Position numbers and translations under genes: made by a program | In this document: piece by piece, positions 27,057 to 36,253 of the stretch | Layout of the letters: each line of letters opens with the position of its first letter | Position numbering within the stretch: position 1 is the stretch's first letter | Assembly: GCA_910584645.1 (NCBI GenBank) | Contig: CAJUAU010000002.1 | Location: 117,964 to 181,963, forward strand | Direction of reading: 5' to 3' | DNA: 64,000 bases | From: an uncultured Eubacterium sp. | GTDB lineage: Bacteria > Bacillota > Clostridia > Lachnospirales > Lachnospiraceae | Notes under the pieces: generated by a model | Seen by the model: the letters and a program-made list of their open reading frames with translations, nothing else | Database searches by the model: none | What the model was told of the DNA's origin: nothing

Positions 27057-27780
27057 CTTCCTTTTCCTCTTCCTTCCCTTCGAGTACATCTGTCCAGTTA
27101 AATTCTTCGTTGCAGAGCGGTACAAATAGTAATTTTACATCTCCCACTAAAATCTTATCCGAAGCGCGCAGTTCCTGCGATTCTAAGATCACTTTATCAT
27201 TGACATAGGTGAGCTCCTTCGACTCTCCTGACTGAATCAAATATAAGTGGTTCATCGGATCATATACGATCACAGCATGCCTGTCCCTGGAGACCGTTTT
27301 TTCTCCCTCCAGACAAACATCCATCGAGACATCCCGTCCAATATAATTTTTCCCCTGAACCAGACGAAAATCTTTTCCTATATGCTTTCCTTTTATACAC
27401 ACAAGCCAGCCTACCGCCGGCTTCTGTCCTTCTGTCCCCATGGTTTTCCCTCCCGGGGTGATCGCTACCGTATGATCTTCCCCCGCAGGGGACTCTGCAA
27501 ACACACTATTGATCCCGTTCATTGATGCTGCTGGTGCTGTCTGATTAAACGCCTGCTCCAGACTTTTAGAGACTACTGCTTCCGGCTGGGCAGGCTGTGT
27601 CCCCACAGCCGCCGCTCCGTTCCCCATCAGGGGCTGCGGCTCACGCAGCGGCATCGTCACCGGATCCTCAAATGCCTCTGTCATACTGTCTGATGTCGAA
27701 CTTCCACCATTACAGTAAGGGCAGGAACTAAACTTATCCTGATCATAAAAATGTCCGTTATTACATCGAATTAATTTCAT
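27046..27780 (-). CDS. Zinc-ribbon-like FHA-domain protein
   Basis: A 244-residue soluble protein. The N-terminus (IRCNNGHFYD...CPYCNG) is a Cys/His ribbon; a low-complexity linker of about 100 residues contains Thr-rich spots such as DPVTMP and EDHTVAI that could be phospho-acceptors. The C-terminal FHA domain has NYIGRDVSMDV and VSRDRHAVIVYD, with VNDKV in place of the usual NGT. It is paralogous to the protein at 30478-31140, sharing the CNNGHFYD start and the GWLVCI block. ATG follows AAAAAGGAG. It is 15 bp after a PP2C phosphatase gene. Confidence 0.87.
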   Translation of the reverse strand: MKLIRCNNGHFYDQDKFSSCPYCNGGSSTSDSMTEAFEDPVTMPLREPQPLMGNGAAAVGTQPAQPEAVVSKSLEQAFNQTAPAASMNGINSVFAESPAGEDHTVAITPGGKTMGTEGQKPAVGWLVCIKGKHIGKDFRLVQGKNYIGRDVSMDVCLEGEKTVSRDRHAVIVYDPMNHLYLIQSGESKELTYVNDKVILESQELRASDKILVGDVKLLFVPLCNEEFNWTDVLEGKEEEKEDVK

Positions 27781-27795
27781 AACTTTATCTCCTTT

Positions 27796-28674
27796 TTACT
27801 TTCGGTTTATGTTCTTGTATTCATACTGCAGAATTGCCACAGAGGTATTGTCCTGTGACCGGGTATTACCACGGACTGCTGCAAGCACAAGCGTCTCCGC
27901 CTTTTTTTCCATGCTGCTGGTAGGACTATTAATAATGCCCTGGATCTGCGCATCTCCAAGAGTTTTTGTAATTCCATCACTGCATAGCAGCACCGTATCT
28001 CCTGGCAGAAGTTCCAATGGCTGAATATTGATATCGATCAATTCCAGTCCTCCGATTCCAAGAAAACTGATCAGTGCCTCTTTCTGTGGCTGAAGCCTCG
28101 CTTCCTCGATTGTCATCATGCCATTTGCCACCATTTCACTCAGGCGAAGCAGATAATTGTGGTCTCTGGTCATCTGTTTCATCTCATTACCACGGAGTAC
28201 ATAGATCCGGCTGTCCCCCACAGACACCCAGTATAAATGATTGTCCTCGACAATTACCGCCACGATCGTTGATCCAGAGCCATGCCCGTTTTCGGAGGGA
28301 AAATCCGCGATCACCTGATCGATTCTGCGCACCTCTTCCTCTAAAAAACATGGGATATTTACTTCTGGCTGTTTTTCGATCTTCCGGAAATCTTCAGTCA
28401 TCATATGGGTTCCAGTCCGTGCTGCTCTTCCTCCATCTGCCATACCTCCCATGCCATCACAAACGACTGCCAGCACCCTCGTTTTTTTATTTGCCGCCAG
28501 TATCCGCGATCCGGATACAAAGACAGAATCCTGCTGATACTGACGGTTACCCATGTGTGAATAGGAATAAGTCAGAATCTGCGGCACCTTCCGCTCCACC
28601 TTTTTTCCAGGCAGAGAGGAAGAGACTGCCGGGGAACCCTGGGAGGCAGAATCCTTTTTCTTTCCAAAAAGCAT
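27796..28674 (-). CDS. PP2C-family Ser/Thr protein phosphatase
   Basis: A 292-residue metal-dependent phosphatase that should remove phosphate from targets of the neighbouring kinases. Motifs run in order: GNRQYQQDSV, AVVCDGMGGMADG, GSGSTIVAVIV, WVSVGDSRIYVLR, LLCSDGITKTL and RSQDNTSVAIL, giving the Asp metal ligands of PP2C. The first 35 residues are a basic, Ser-rich extension. No membrane segment. It follows the vWA-FHA gene by 7 bp and its AAAGGAG site lies in the end of that gene, so the two are probably coupled. Confidence 0.93.
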   Translation of the reverse strand: MLFGKKKDSASQGSPAVSSSLPGKKVERKVPQILTYSYSHMGNRQYQQDSVFVSGSRILAANKKTRVLAVVCDGMGGMADGGRAARTGTHMMTEDFRKIEKQPEVNIPCFLEEEVRRIDQVIADFPSENGHGSGSTIVAVIVEDNHLYWVSVGDSRIYVLRGNEMKQMTRDHNYLLRLSEMVANGMMTIEEARLQPQKEALISFLGIGGLELIDINIQPLELLPGDTVLLCSDGITKTLGDAQIQGIINSPTSSMEKKAETLVLAAVRGNTRSQDNTSVAILQYEYKNINRK

Positions 28675-28681
28675 TCAGAAA

Positions 28682-30493
28682 TCACTCTCCTTTATACAGA
28701 CTAAATACAAACTTTTCTCTTCCGGCAGAGATGACATCTCCTTCCTTAAGCATCTGTCTGCTGGTGAGTTTCGTGCCATTGACTGTAGTTCCGTTCAACG
28801 TATCCAGATCCATGACAAAGAAACCAAGCTGCGTCGATTCAATGGCAAAATGCTGTCTCGACATTTTATCATCATCGGTATGGATCTGGCACATTTTATC
28901 GCGCCCCACAAAAATACTGCTGTCAATATTACAAATAATATCCTTTGTCTTTCCAACAGAATCTGTCATCTGCAAAAGAACTTTTTTTGTCTTCGCAGTA
29001 GAGATCCCCACTGTGACCGTAGTGGCGTTGGCAAAACCTTTTTTTCCATCCTGCTGCTCTATGATCCCGCCATGGCTGCGAATGACAATATACACTACTA
29101 ACAAAATTACCACCACAAATGCAATTAAAATGATCCACCAATAATTCCTGATAAATTGTATAAACTGATAAGTCCGCTCACTGGCTCCATCCATTTTAAA
29201 ATCAATTTCCGATGGTTCCACAGACAGCGGCATGTGGTCAATGTCGGTGATATTGGATAATTTTAAATGATAGCGGTCAGCGAAAATCTGCTGCTCCAGC
29301 ATCAGGGTACACTGACGGGTTTTGACATCATACTGGATGGATCTGATCTCTACATTCTTTCCATCCCCTCTCGTGAGCCTGTAATTCTGAATCAGCTCTG
29401 CACCCTTTACCGGTTCACTGAACACAAAAGAGATTCTTTGATCGTCTTGTTTCGTAATATAATCGCTACTGCCCTCTGTGTCAGAAACCAATACCGGATT
29501 GCTGGAATTTTCCTGCCATGCAACAGCCGCAGCAATCCGTTTCTTTTCAAAGATGGCTTCTTCGCCGCTTTTTAGTGTGAGCTGACCGGCTTCATCAAAA
29601 ACTGTGCTGTCCGTTGCCCGAAAGGTAGCCGTAGTCGTTTTGTCAACGGCATTTTGAAACTTTTGGAAGCAGGCTTCGATTCCACCATCCGCTCTCTCAG
29701 AATACTTCTCCCCGCCGCTCTCTGTAAACACAGAAGCTTCACTTCCATCCACTTTACTTTTTGTCTTAAGCTGAATCATATAAAAAGCGCCATTTTTTGT
29801 CATAGAGCCTATTTGTTTTCCGGCGTCTTCCTTATCGTTGTTACTTGTCGTCTTTTTGAAATTCCCCCCCGTCACAAATACCGCCACCCGGCGTTCGGGT
29901 CCTCCGGTTTCCCTCTTATTGATCTGATCAACTATATTGGTTACCGCATTCCACAAATGACTGGTCTTTTCTTTTACTTTCATCAACGTATGGATGCTTT
30001 CTTTGGCCTTGGTTTTCTCCCCGGGAGATGTCCCGCCATTTAATTTAACCGGCGGTTTTTCTGCAAATCTGTCTCCAAAAGTATACACCCTCATTTCATC
30101 GGAAGCACCCAGTTTATCTACCGCTTTTTTCAGCGCCTTTTCAATTTCCTTCCTCTGATTTTTGGTAACATATCTGGAAATTTCCACCACATATATATAT
30201 TCCGTCCCTCCGTCTTTCTCTGGATCATACCTATGGGCATCCTTCTGATACTCAAGTTCCGTATCATCAAAAGAAAGCAGCGGCTCTTTCTCATTCGTCA
30301 GGGCTGAGTCACCTTCCCTCAGATACAGCCGGATCACCGGCGAGTTAATATGTACCTGCTCCAGTTCCGCCGCCTCTGCACCATGTCCTCCCATGGCCAC
30401 AAATAAAACGGCTGCTACAACCAAAAATGCTGCTGCCAGCCACCGCTCTTTCCATCGCTGCTGTACTCCTCTTTGTTTCACACTTTGTCCCAT
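28682..30493 (-). CDS. Membrane protein with vWA-like exterior and cytoplasmic FHA domain
   Basis: About 603 residues: signal/anchor helix (about 16-36), an exterior domain resembling von Willebrand factor A (EYIYVVEISRYVT, RVAVFVTGG), a linker, a second helix (WWIILIAFVVVILLVVYIV, about 448-470) and a C-terminal FHA domain with FVGRDKM, MSRQHFAI and LNGTTVNG, the most canonical of the set. The vWA metal site is degenerate (EISRY instead of DxSxS). It may carry an outside protein-binding state to phospho-Thr partners inside. The start at 30493 follows AAGGAGG and overlaps the upstream FHA gene by 16 bp. Confidence 0.85.
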   Translation of the reverse strand: MGQSVKQRGVQQRWKERWLAAAFLVVAAVLFVAMGGHGAEAAELEQVHINSPVIRLYLREGDSALTNEKEPLLSFDDTELEYQKDAHRYDPEKDGGTEYIYVVEISRYVTKNQRKEIEKALKKAVDKLGASDEMRVYTFGDRFAEKPPVKLNGGTSPGEKTKAKESIHTLMKVKEKTSHLWNAVTNIVDQINKRETGGPERRVAVFVTGGNFKKTTSNNDKEDAGKQIGSMTKNGAFYMIQLKTKSKVDGSEASVFTESGGEKYSERADGGIEACFQKFQNAVDKTTTATFRATDSTVFDEAGQLTLKSGEEAIFEKKRIAAAVAWQENSSNPVLVSDTEGSSDYITKQDDQRISFVFSEPVKGAELIQNYRLTRGDGKNVEIRSIQYDVKTRQCTLMLEQQIFADRYHLKLSNITDIDHMPLSVEPSEIDFKMDGASERTYQFIQFIRNYWWIILIAFVVVILLVVYIVIRSHGGIIEQQDGKKGFANATTVTVGISTAKTKKVLLQMTDSVGKTKDIICNIDSSIFVGRDKMCQIHTDDDKMSRQHFAIESTQLGFFVMDLDTLNGTTVNGTKLTSRQMLKEGDVISAGREKFVFSLYKGE

Positions 30494-31140
30494 CTCCGGT
30501 CCTCCTTGCAATATGGTACCATGACCAATTCCGTCTCCCCGATCCTCAACACATCATCGGGACCCAGTTCAGCAAAATTCTCCACTGTTTTATCATTTAG
30601 ATAGACCACATTACCGGATTCCCCGGCGATAAAAAAGGTATTATCTTTCGGTTCATACACAACTGCACAATGTTTATTTCTGGCCACTGATTTGTCTCCC
30701 ACGATGGGGACGTCCATCGTCAGCGAACGGCCAATAAAATTTTTTCCTGCATGCAGACGATAATCTTTTCCTGCCTCTCTGCCGCTGATACATACAAGCC
30801 AGCCCGTCACCGGCACCACGCCCTGGGCGCCTTGAAACAGAGACACAGTCTTGTCCTTTTCTTCTTCTGTCATCCCAGAAAGCCTGTTGTCAAAAAACTG
30901 ACCCATGATACTTTCTGTCTCCAATGCGTCCTCCGCTGCCGGCGGCCTGTCTTGTCCACCCTTATCAGAATAATTGGTATGAATATGGATCTGATCCAGT
31001 GACATCGCCACCGTCCTGTCATCCTCCACAATATCCTTACCCTTCTTTAAGAGCTCACTCTCAGCCTTACAATGCGGGCACTTTCCATGATACACCACAT
31101 CATCATAAAAATGCCCATTGTTACACTTTATGATAGCCAT
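30478..31140 (-). CDS. Zinc-ribbon-like FHA-domain protein (second copy)
   Basis: A 220-residue paralogue of the 27046-27780 protein: N-terminal IKCNNGHFYD...CPHCK ribbon, a Thr-containing linker (DDRTVAMSL, KDKTVSLFQ) and a C-terminal FHA domain with NFIGRSLTMDV and VARNKHCAVVYE. The usual SR-x-H motif is altered to ARNKH, so phospho-Thr affinity may differ from its sister. The two DRTVAM/KDKTVSL blocks look like conserved Thr motifs, possibly kinase targets. ATG follows TTGGAGG; it lies 16 bp after a PP2C gene. Confidence 0.86.
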   Translation of the reverse strand: MAIIKCNNGHFYDDVVYHGKCPHCKAESELLKKGKDIVEDDRTVAMSLDQIHIHTNYSDKGGQDRPPAAEDALETESIMGQFFDNRLSGMTEEEKDKTVSLFQGAQGVVPVTGWLVCISGREAGKDYRLHAGKNFIGRSLTMDVPIVGDKSVARNKHCAVVYEPKDNTFFIAGESGNVVYLNDKTVENFAELGPDDVLRIGETELVMVPYCKEDRRWDKV

Positions 31141-31156
31141 ACAAAACCTCCAACTC

Positions 31157-31873
31157 CTATATCATTACTGCGATGGCAGAATAATTGTCCATATTGGTTC
31201 CCTCTCCATTCCTAAGTACTTCCCGTTCCATGGCTGACAGCCACTCCTCTGGTGTAACAGCCTTTTTCAACAATTTACTCATCGTTTTTTCTTCCACCAG
31301 CTCCCAAAAACCATCGCTACAGAGAAGAAAAGCATCCTTTTTACCGATATTAAATGTCTCCGAGACATCATACTTGGGAGCATTCCATACCATTCCCATC
31401 ACCTTGATCAACTTGCTTCGGTCTTCATGGCCACGAATATCCTTTTCCCGGATTCTGCCACTCATGCACAACATCTGGGGAACACTGTGGTCCAAAGATC
31501 TGGAAATATATTTGTTTTTACGAAAATAATAAACCCTGGAATCTCCCACATGTAAAAACCGTGCTGATTTCTCACAGACCTCCAGCACCGTAATCGTTGT
31601 TTTCATAGAATTTTCTGCCTTCAGACGCTTCTGTTCCTCAATCAGCCTGTCCTGGCTGTCCTGGATGCATTTTTCCATGCTGGTTTCCGGATTCTCCAAC
31701 AGAAGCTGACGGATATGTTCCACCACAAACCGGGATGCATAATCACCATTGCCATGTCCCCCCAGCCCATCTGCCAGCAGAAAAACAAACCTTCCCGGTA
31801 GTTCCACCACTCCCGTATAATCCTCATTTATTTTCCGTTTTCCCTTATTTGATAAAATACTGTATGTAATCAT
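31157..31873 (-). CDS. PP2C-family Ser/Thr protein phosphatase (second copy)
   Basis: A 238-residue minimal PP2C without extensions. Motifs: NKGKRKINEDYTG, VFLLADGLGGHGNGDYAS, TTITVLEV, ARFLHVGDSRVYYFR, FLLCSDGFWELV and GTNMDNYSAIAVMI; metal-binding Asp residues are in place. It should act with the first phosphatase (27796-28674) to reverse kinase marks, but the two are diverged, so target sets may differ. Starts at ATG after CTGGAGG. It opens the first PP2C-FHA-membrane FHA triplet. Confidence 0.93.
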   Translation of the reverse strand: MITYSILSNKGKRKINEDYTGVVELPGRFVFLLADGLGGHGNGDYASRFVVEHIRQLLLENPETSMEKCIQDSQDRLIEEQKRLKAENSMKTTITVLEVCEKSARFLHVGDSRVYYFRKNKYISRSLDHSVPQMLCMSGRIREKDIRGHEDRSKLIKVMGMVWNAPKYDVSETFNIGKKDAFLLCSDGFWELVEEKTMSKLLKKAVTPEEWLSAMEREVLRNGEGTNMDNYSAIAVMI

Positions 31874-31909
31874 ATTACCTCCAGTAAATTCTTAAAACCT
31901 GTTATTTCC

Positions 31910-33364
31910 TTACAGTTTAAAAATAAACTCCTCATCACTTAACCGTATCCTGCTTCCATTTTGGATTGGCAATTCCTGTCCCTTCATGACCTGCCTGCCA
32001 TCCACATATGTATGATTCATGGAATCATTATCCTGAATAAAGTACTGCGTGCCATGGCGAAGAATCTTTGCGTGAACCCGGCTGATCGTAGTGTTATCGC
32101 GAATACAGTAATCAACTCCGCTGGAGGCTTTTCCTATCACCAGTTCCCCTTTATCAACAGCCTTTTCTTCCCCAGTCCTCACCCTGCACAGCACAGCAGC
32201 CGGCTCCTCCTCAAGTTTGAGCATAATGGTGTTGTCTGATACCCCCACACCACTTCCCAGATCCTGTGATATACTCCACTTTGGCTTATTACCGGAATTC
32301 GTTATCTGGGGCTGCCCCACGTTGATCTGGGAGGCGATTCCTGACAGGTCTGGTGGCACAGCCGGTTTCATCACAGGACTTTCCGGCAGCGGTAATGCTG
32401 CCTCGGCAGAAGATTTTTCCACTGGTTTTGATGGTTGCAGCGGCTTCTGCTGTTGTGAGTTGGGCATACCCGGAATCATCATCCCATTGTTTTCCCTTCC
32501 AACAGCGGGCTGCACTTTTACATTTTTCTCCTTCTTCGCCTTTTTCTTTTTCTTTCCAAATAACCCTTTTTTTTCTTTCTTTTGTTTTTCTATAGAAACA
32601 GGAGGGACTGTTCCGGCAGCAGAAGACGTATCTCCCTTACCTTCCCCAATCAAAACGTCCTGTGGCTTCTGCTTTCTCTGTCCAGCATTATGACCTATCA
32701 TGCCTGCCACAGATTCTACTGCCACCGCCATCTGACCGTTCACTTCTTCTAAGGCAGACACCGCTTCACCCGGCATGTTATGATCAGTGCTATCCCGCTG
32801 GATACGCTGCACGCTGTCCCGTGTCAATTCATCCAGTAAATCTTTAAATCCTGAGATGGAAAACCCGGATCCGTTGACAAAATTTAAAATCTTAGTCACA
32901 TAGTCACAATTTTCCTGAGGATTAAATTGTCCACTCCGAGTAATATTCGCCGCCAGATCCTGCAGCGTTACATTTGACACAAAGCCGGAAATAGGTAAAC
33001 AGATAATTCCAAGCTCACCAGTGCCTGCATTGATATATATATTGTTAATGTCCAATATGATAAAGGACGCATCAATCATATAATCTTCTGCCAGAAGAAA
33101 GACATTAACAATCTGGGAAAAAATACCCAATGCCTTTTTTCTTGTCAAAATTCCGGAAATATAACTCTGCAGGGGCTGCATGGAAGTAATATCGTATTTG
33201 ATCCACCGCTCGGAATCAATCTGGGAATAGTCAATGGGAATCATCCCTTTGATCTTATTGTTAGTAAGCATACCCATGGTCATCCGGTCAAGGGACTCTT
33301 GATGTTCCAGTTTATAGGTCACAAATGATCCCTGGGTATTGGTCTGTATTTGTAAGGGATTCAT
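31910..33364 (-). CDS. DUF6382-type protein with C-terminal FHA domain
   Basis: A 484-residue soluble protein. Residues 1-200 match what I know as the DUF6382 domain found ahead of FHA domains (start MNPLQIQTNTQGSFVTY; ILDINNIYINAGTGELGIICLPI). A basic, Lys-rich linker follows (KKEKKGLFGKKKKKAKKEK, about 265-285), then Pro/Ser-rich sequence and an FHA domain with VIGKASSGVD, ISRVHAKI and NHTYVDG. The conserved Gly-Arg is Gly-Lys here. Function of the N-terminal domain is unknown. ATG follows GAAAGGAGG. It begins the phospho-signalling half of the operon. Confidence 0.82.
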   Translation of the reverse strand: MNPLQIQTNTQGSFVTYKLEHQESLDRMTMGMLTNNKIKGMIPIDYSQIDSERWIKYDITSMQPLQSYISGILTRKKALGIFSQIVNVFLLAEDYMIDASFIILDINNIYINAGTGELGIICLPISGFVSNVTLQDLAANITRSGQFNPQENCDYVTKILNFVNGSGFSISGFKDLLDELTRDSVQRIQRDSTDHNMPGEAVSALEEVNGQMAVAVESVAGMIGHNAGQRKQKPQDVLIGEGKGDTSSAAGTVPPVSIEKQKKEKKGLFGKKKKKAKKEKNVKVQPAVGRENNGMMIPGMPNSQQQKPLQPSKPVEKSSAEAALPLPESPVMKPAVPPDLSGIASQINVGQPQITNSGNKPKWSISQDLGSGVGVSDNTIMLKLEEEPAAVLCRVRTGEEKAVDKGELVIGKASSGVDYCIRDNTTISRVHAKILRHGTQYFIQDNDSMNHTYVDGRQVMKGQELPIQNGSRIRLSDEEFIFKL

Positions 33365-33387
33365 AGGATCCTCCTTTCATGGGTGAA

Positions 33388-34698
33388 CTAATAATTATAC
33401 TGGTACAGGGAGATCAGTACCCATCCCCCATTCTCTTTCACAAAAACATTGCCGCTGGAATTCATATCCATTGCCTCCTGGAACACTGGTTCTATGACAA
33501 TAGTTCCACTTACATCCACAAAGCCCCACATATGATCTTTTTTTACTGCCGCATATCCATTGCTAAAAGACCGAGCCTCATCAAACTGTGGCGCGATGCA
33601 CATTTTTCCCTCGGCATCCACAAACCCCCATTTACCATCTTTTTTTACTGCTGCATAAGCTCCGTTTGGATAAAAAGGTCTTGCGTCTTCATAGGTATCT
33701 GTTCCCACCACTTCTCCATCAGTGGACGTCATAATCCACGAATCACCTTTCATAAAAAAAATTCTCTTATTCTCTGTAGCAACTTTCCTTTCATCACAGG
33801 CAACTTTTAGGTAGTCAGTGCTTCCAATAGCCTTTCCCTCAGCATCGATTAACCCAAACCCTGTATCCGTCAACACCACCGCATATCCGTTGGCAAATGT
33901 AGTGGCATCGGAATAATCCCCCAGCACCTTCTGCTTGCCCATGGTATAAAAGTCATATTTTCCTGAGTCACAAATAAAATAAACTCCGTCCCGAAAATTT
34001 CCAATGTTATCAGAACTTACGCCATCCGGCAGTACACCCCTCTTATTTCCTTCGGAATCAATAAAGTATTTTTCTCCATCCAAATTTTCTACAAGGACCT
34101 TATCTTCTGTAAAATCTCCTGTACTTTTGTATTCTGCGCCTGATAAATTAACTCCAGAAGCATCCACAAACGCCCAAAAATCTCCAATCCTAACTGCGCA
34201 GATATCATTGCTGTACATGGAAACTTCCGAAAAACCGCTGGCAATAATCCTGTATTTGTATTGAATTTCTGAAATTATCTGTGTCATTCTCTCACTGACT
34301 GCCCCCACCTTATTGGCGCGGTCATATGTACGGAAGCATCCGCCATATGATTCCTGAGACAGATACAGATCCATCAGATATTCATAAGCCTGCGCATTTT
34401 GCGGAAAAGCAGAAATCATGGCCTGCGCTGTCTCCGCTGTCTCATCCATCATATCATTGTCCTTATATACATCCGCCAACTCCATCCGAAGTCCAACACT
34501 ATCTTTCATTTGTATGGCTTTATTATAATTTTCAACTGCATCGAGCAGTACCTTATCATCAGAAAACCTTCTGGCAGCTTCCACATAACCATTATATTCC
34601 CGCGTCGCATTGACAGAGTCCCGAATGATCTGATACCATGCTGCAGCCATAAATATAACGAGTACAAAGGGGATCAAGTTTTTATATTTATATTTCAT
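33388..34698 (-). CDS. Membrane-anchored TPR and WG-repeat protein
   Basis: About 436 residues: an N-terminal membrane anchor (IPFVLVIFMAAAWYQII), a TPR-like helical region (about 40-150: ENYNKAIQMKDSVGLRMELA, MISAFPQNAQAYEYLMDLY) and a C-terminal set of WG repeats (GDFWAFVDASG, TGFGLIDAEG, KDGKWGFVDAEGKMCIAP, KDHMWGFVDVSGTIVIEP). WG repeats form an exported beta-propeller-like module of unknown partner. The protein faces outward if the anchor is uncleaved. Of three ATGs, 34698 has the best spacing to GGAGGAG. It joins the pilus half to the signalling half of the operon. Confidence 0.83.
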   Translation of the reverse strand: MKYKYKNLIPFVLVIFMAAAWYQIIRDSVNATREYNGYVEAARRFSDDKVLLDAVENYNKAIQMKDSVGLRMELADVYKDNDMMDETAETAQAMISAFPQNAQAYEYLMDLYLSQESYGGCFRTYDRANKVGAVSERMTQIISEIQYKYRIIASGFSEVSMYSNDICAVRIGDFWAFVDASGVNLSGAEYKSTGDFTEDKVLVENLDGEKYFIDSEGNKRGVLPDGVSSDNIGNFRDGVYFICDSGKYDFYTMGKQKVLGDYSDATTFANGYAVVLTDTGFGLIDAEGKAIGSTDYLKVACDERKVATENKRIFFMKGDSWIMTSTDGEVVGTDTYEDARPFYPNGAYAAVKKDGKWGFVDAEGKMCIAPQFDEARSFSNGYAAVKKDHMWGFVDVSGTIVIEPVFQEAMDMNSSGNVFVKENGGWVLISLYQYNY

Positions 34699-34735
34699 TT
34701 CCATTCTCCTCCATTTTTGCAAAACTTATTATTCT

Positions 34736-35422
34736 CTATACGCCGGCAAGAAACATAGATATTGTTGTACCAATGAGTATAAAAGGACCAAAAGAAATAT
34801 TATCCTTTCTCGTTTTCTTTTTTAGGATCAGCATTCCAACCGAGCCGAAAAAGGCAACGATCATTGACATGAAAATGGCTCCAGACATGCCCGAGATCCC
34901 CTGTAGCAGCCCCATAACCATAAACAATTTTATGTCCCCCATGCCAATTCCATTTTTTATCAGGCACTTACATAAGATACAGATCAAAAATACAACAACA
35001 GCTGCCACCATAGAATTTTTCACATCCCGGAATACCAGTTCCGGATTTTTTACCAGCTCAGCCATCACAGAAAATACCCATATCACGCATGCCAGCAACA
35101 GCAGTTTATTCGGAATCTTCTGGGTACGAAGATCAATCAGGGCAATGGGGCACAAGATTCCATATAACGCTGCCATTCGGATCTTTTGGATAAATATTGT
35201 ATTCTCTGGATACACAAAGATCAAGGCAGATGAAAGACAAAGCCCGGTCAACATCGTTAATCCATAATAAACTCTTCGTTTTACCGTCATCGGAAACAGA
35301 TATTTTATCCTGTCTGGCAATGGTTTCTCACCTAACAGGTCTTTCCGCTGGATATATGCCATGCCAAAAGTTTCCATACAAAAGACGGCACTAAATAATA
35401 TTAAAATCTTTATGTAATTCAT
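34736..35422 (-). CDS. tadV: Prepilin peptidase (A24, TadV/CpaA-like)
   Basis: A 228-residue polytopic membrane aspartyl protease that cleaves Flp-type prepilins. The two catalytic Asp motifs are visible: ALIDLRTQKIPN and GMGDIKLF (GxGDxK-like), with several hydrophobic helices around them. No methylase domain is present, as in TadV/CpaA rather than PilD. A TTG precedes the ATG at 35422; the ATG was chosen at 8 bp from AGGAG. Its substrates should be the Flp and TadE-like proteins encoded upstream in the operon. Confidence 0.9.
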   Translation of the reverse strand: MNYIKILILFSAVFCMETFGMAYIQRKDLLGEKPLPDRIKYLFPMTVKRRVYYGLTMLTGLCLSSALIFVYPENTIFIQKIRMAALYGILCPIALIDLRTQKIPNKLLLLACVIWVFSVMAELVKNPELVFRDVKNSMVAAVVVFLICILCKCLIKNGIGMGDIKLFMVMGLLQGISGMSGAIFMSMIVAFFGSVGMLILKKKTRKDNISFGPFILIGTTISMFLAGV

Positions 35423-35438
35423 CAATTGGTTCTCCTAT

Positions 35439-36242
35439 CTAGTCAGCGCCAAACCAGCCTTTAGTCTCCGCTGTCTGGCAAAACGTGAATTCCATATCAA
35501 TAGGCAGCAGGGGCACTACCTTTGCCCGGTAAACAGCGACAATTTTTATGTCATTTTTTCCACTGGGAAATAACTTAGATCTTGTATAATTAATTCCATT
35601 CAGATAGGAGTCTCCCTTGGGCACGACCCCTAAACCTTTTAAAAAATTTTCACAGTCATCATCGGAGGCTGATTTAAAATGCCTCTTTGACATTAATTTG
35701 GCTACCGGGGCTGCGATAAAGTGGGATTTTGCCTCATCAATGATACCATTTCCAAAGAGGGCGGCAAGACTTTTTATGAAAGCCACCGGATCCTCTGCAA
35801 TCCCGGAAAGTTCGCTTTCGATAACTTCTACGCTCGCCTTTCCGCTCTCTATATTGTTATATATATTCTTCCCTGTTGTCTGAATCTGTTCCGCACTAAA
35901 ATTTCCGGACTTCGCAGACTCATAACCAGACACCACCTCTGACTTAGTATCTTCGATGGCAGTTACCAGGCCGCCGACGCTCTCCACTATATTTTCTGTG
36001 GTGTTTTTGGCGGCGTCTCCTGCTTCTGCCAGTTCTTTCTGTTTTTCATTTAATCCACTGATGCCATACAAATATGAATATTGTGATATTTCTTTCGCCG
36101 TCTCATTGATAGCTATTCCCATCTTCGACTGCACATAGCAGATATTCACAATGGTAAGCAGTGTAACAATAAAAAACATAAATGTAGACAAAGATATCGT
36201 AGTTTCTACAATAATTGCCCCATCTTCACTTTTCCAGTCCAT
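35439..36242 (-). CDS. TadE-like minor pseudopilin
   Basis: A 267-residue protein with a prepilin-type start: a short leader ending EDG followed by AIIVETTISL, with Glu at +5 after the presumed G^A cut, and a long hydrophobic helix (LSTFMFFIVTLLTIVNI). The exterior is helical and polar, with a C-terminal beta-like region (KIVAVYRAKVVPLLPIDM). It resembles the TadE/TadF minor pilins of Tad systems. ATG follows TTAGGAG. It lies 16 bp before the prepilin peptidase gene. Confidence 0.8.
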   Translation of the reverse strand: MDWKSEDGAIIVETTISLSTFMFFIVTLLTIVNICYVQSKMGIAINETAKEISQYSYLYGISGLNEKQKELAEAGDAAKNTTENIVESVGGLVTAIEDTKSEVVSGYESAKSGNFSAEQIQTTGKNIYNNIESGKASVEVIESELSGIAEDPVAFIKSLAALFGNGIIDEAKSHFIAAPVAKLMSKRHFKSASDDDCENFLKGLGVVPKGDSYLNGINYTRSKLFPSGKNDIKIVAVYRAKVVPLLPIDMEFTFCQTAETKGWFGAD

Positions 36243-36253
36243 AATATCATCTC

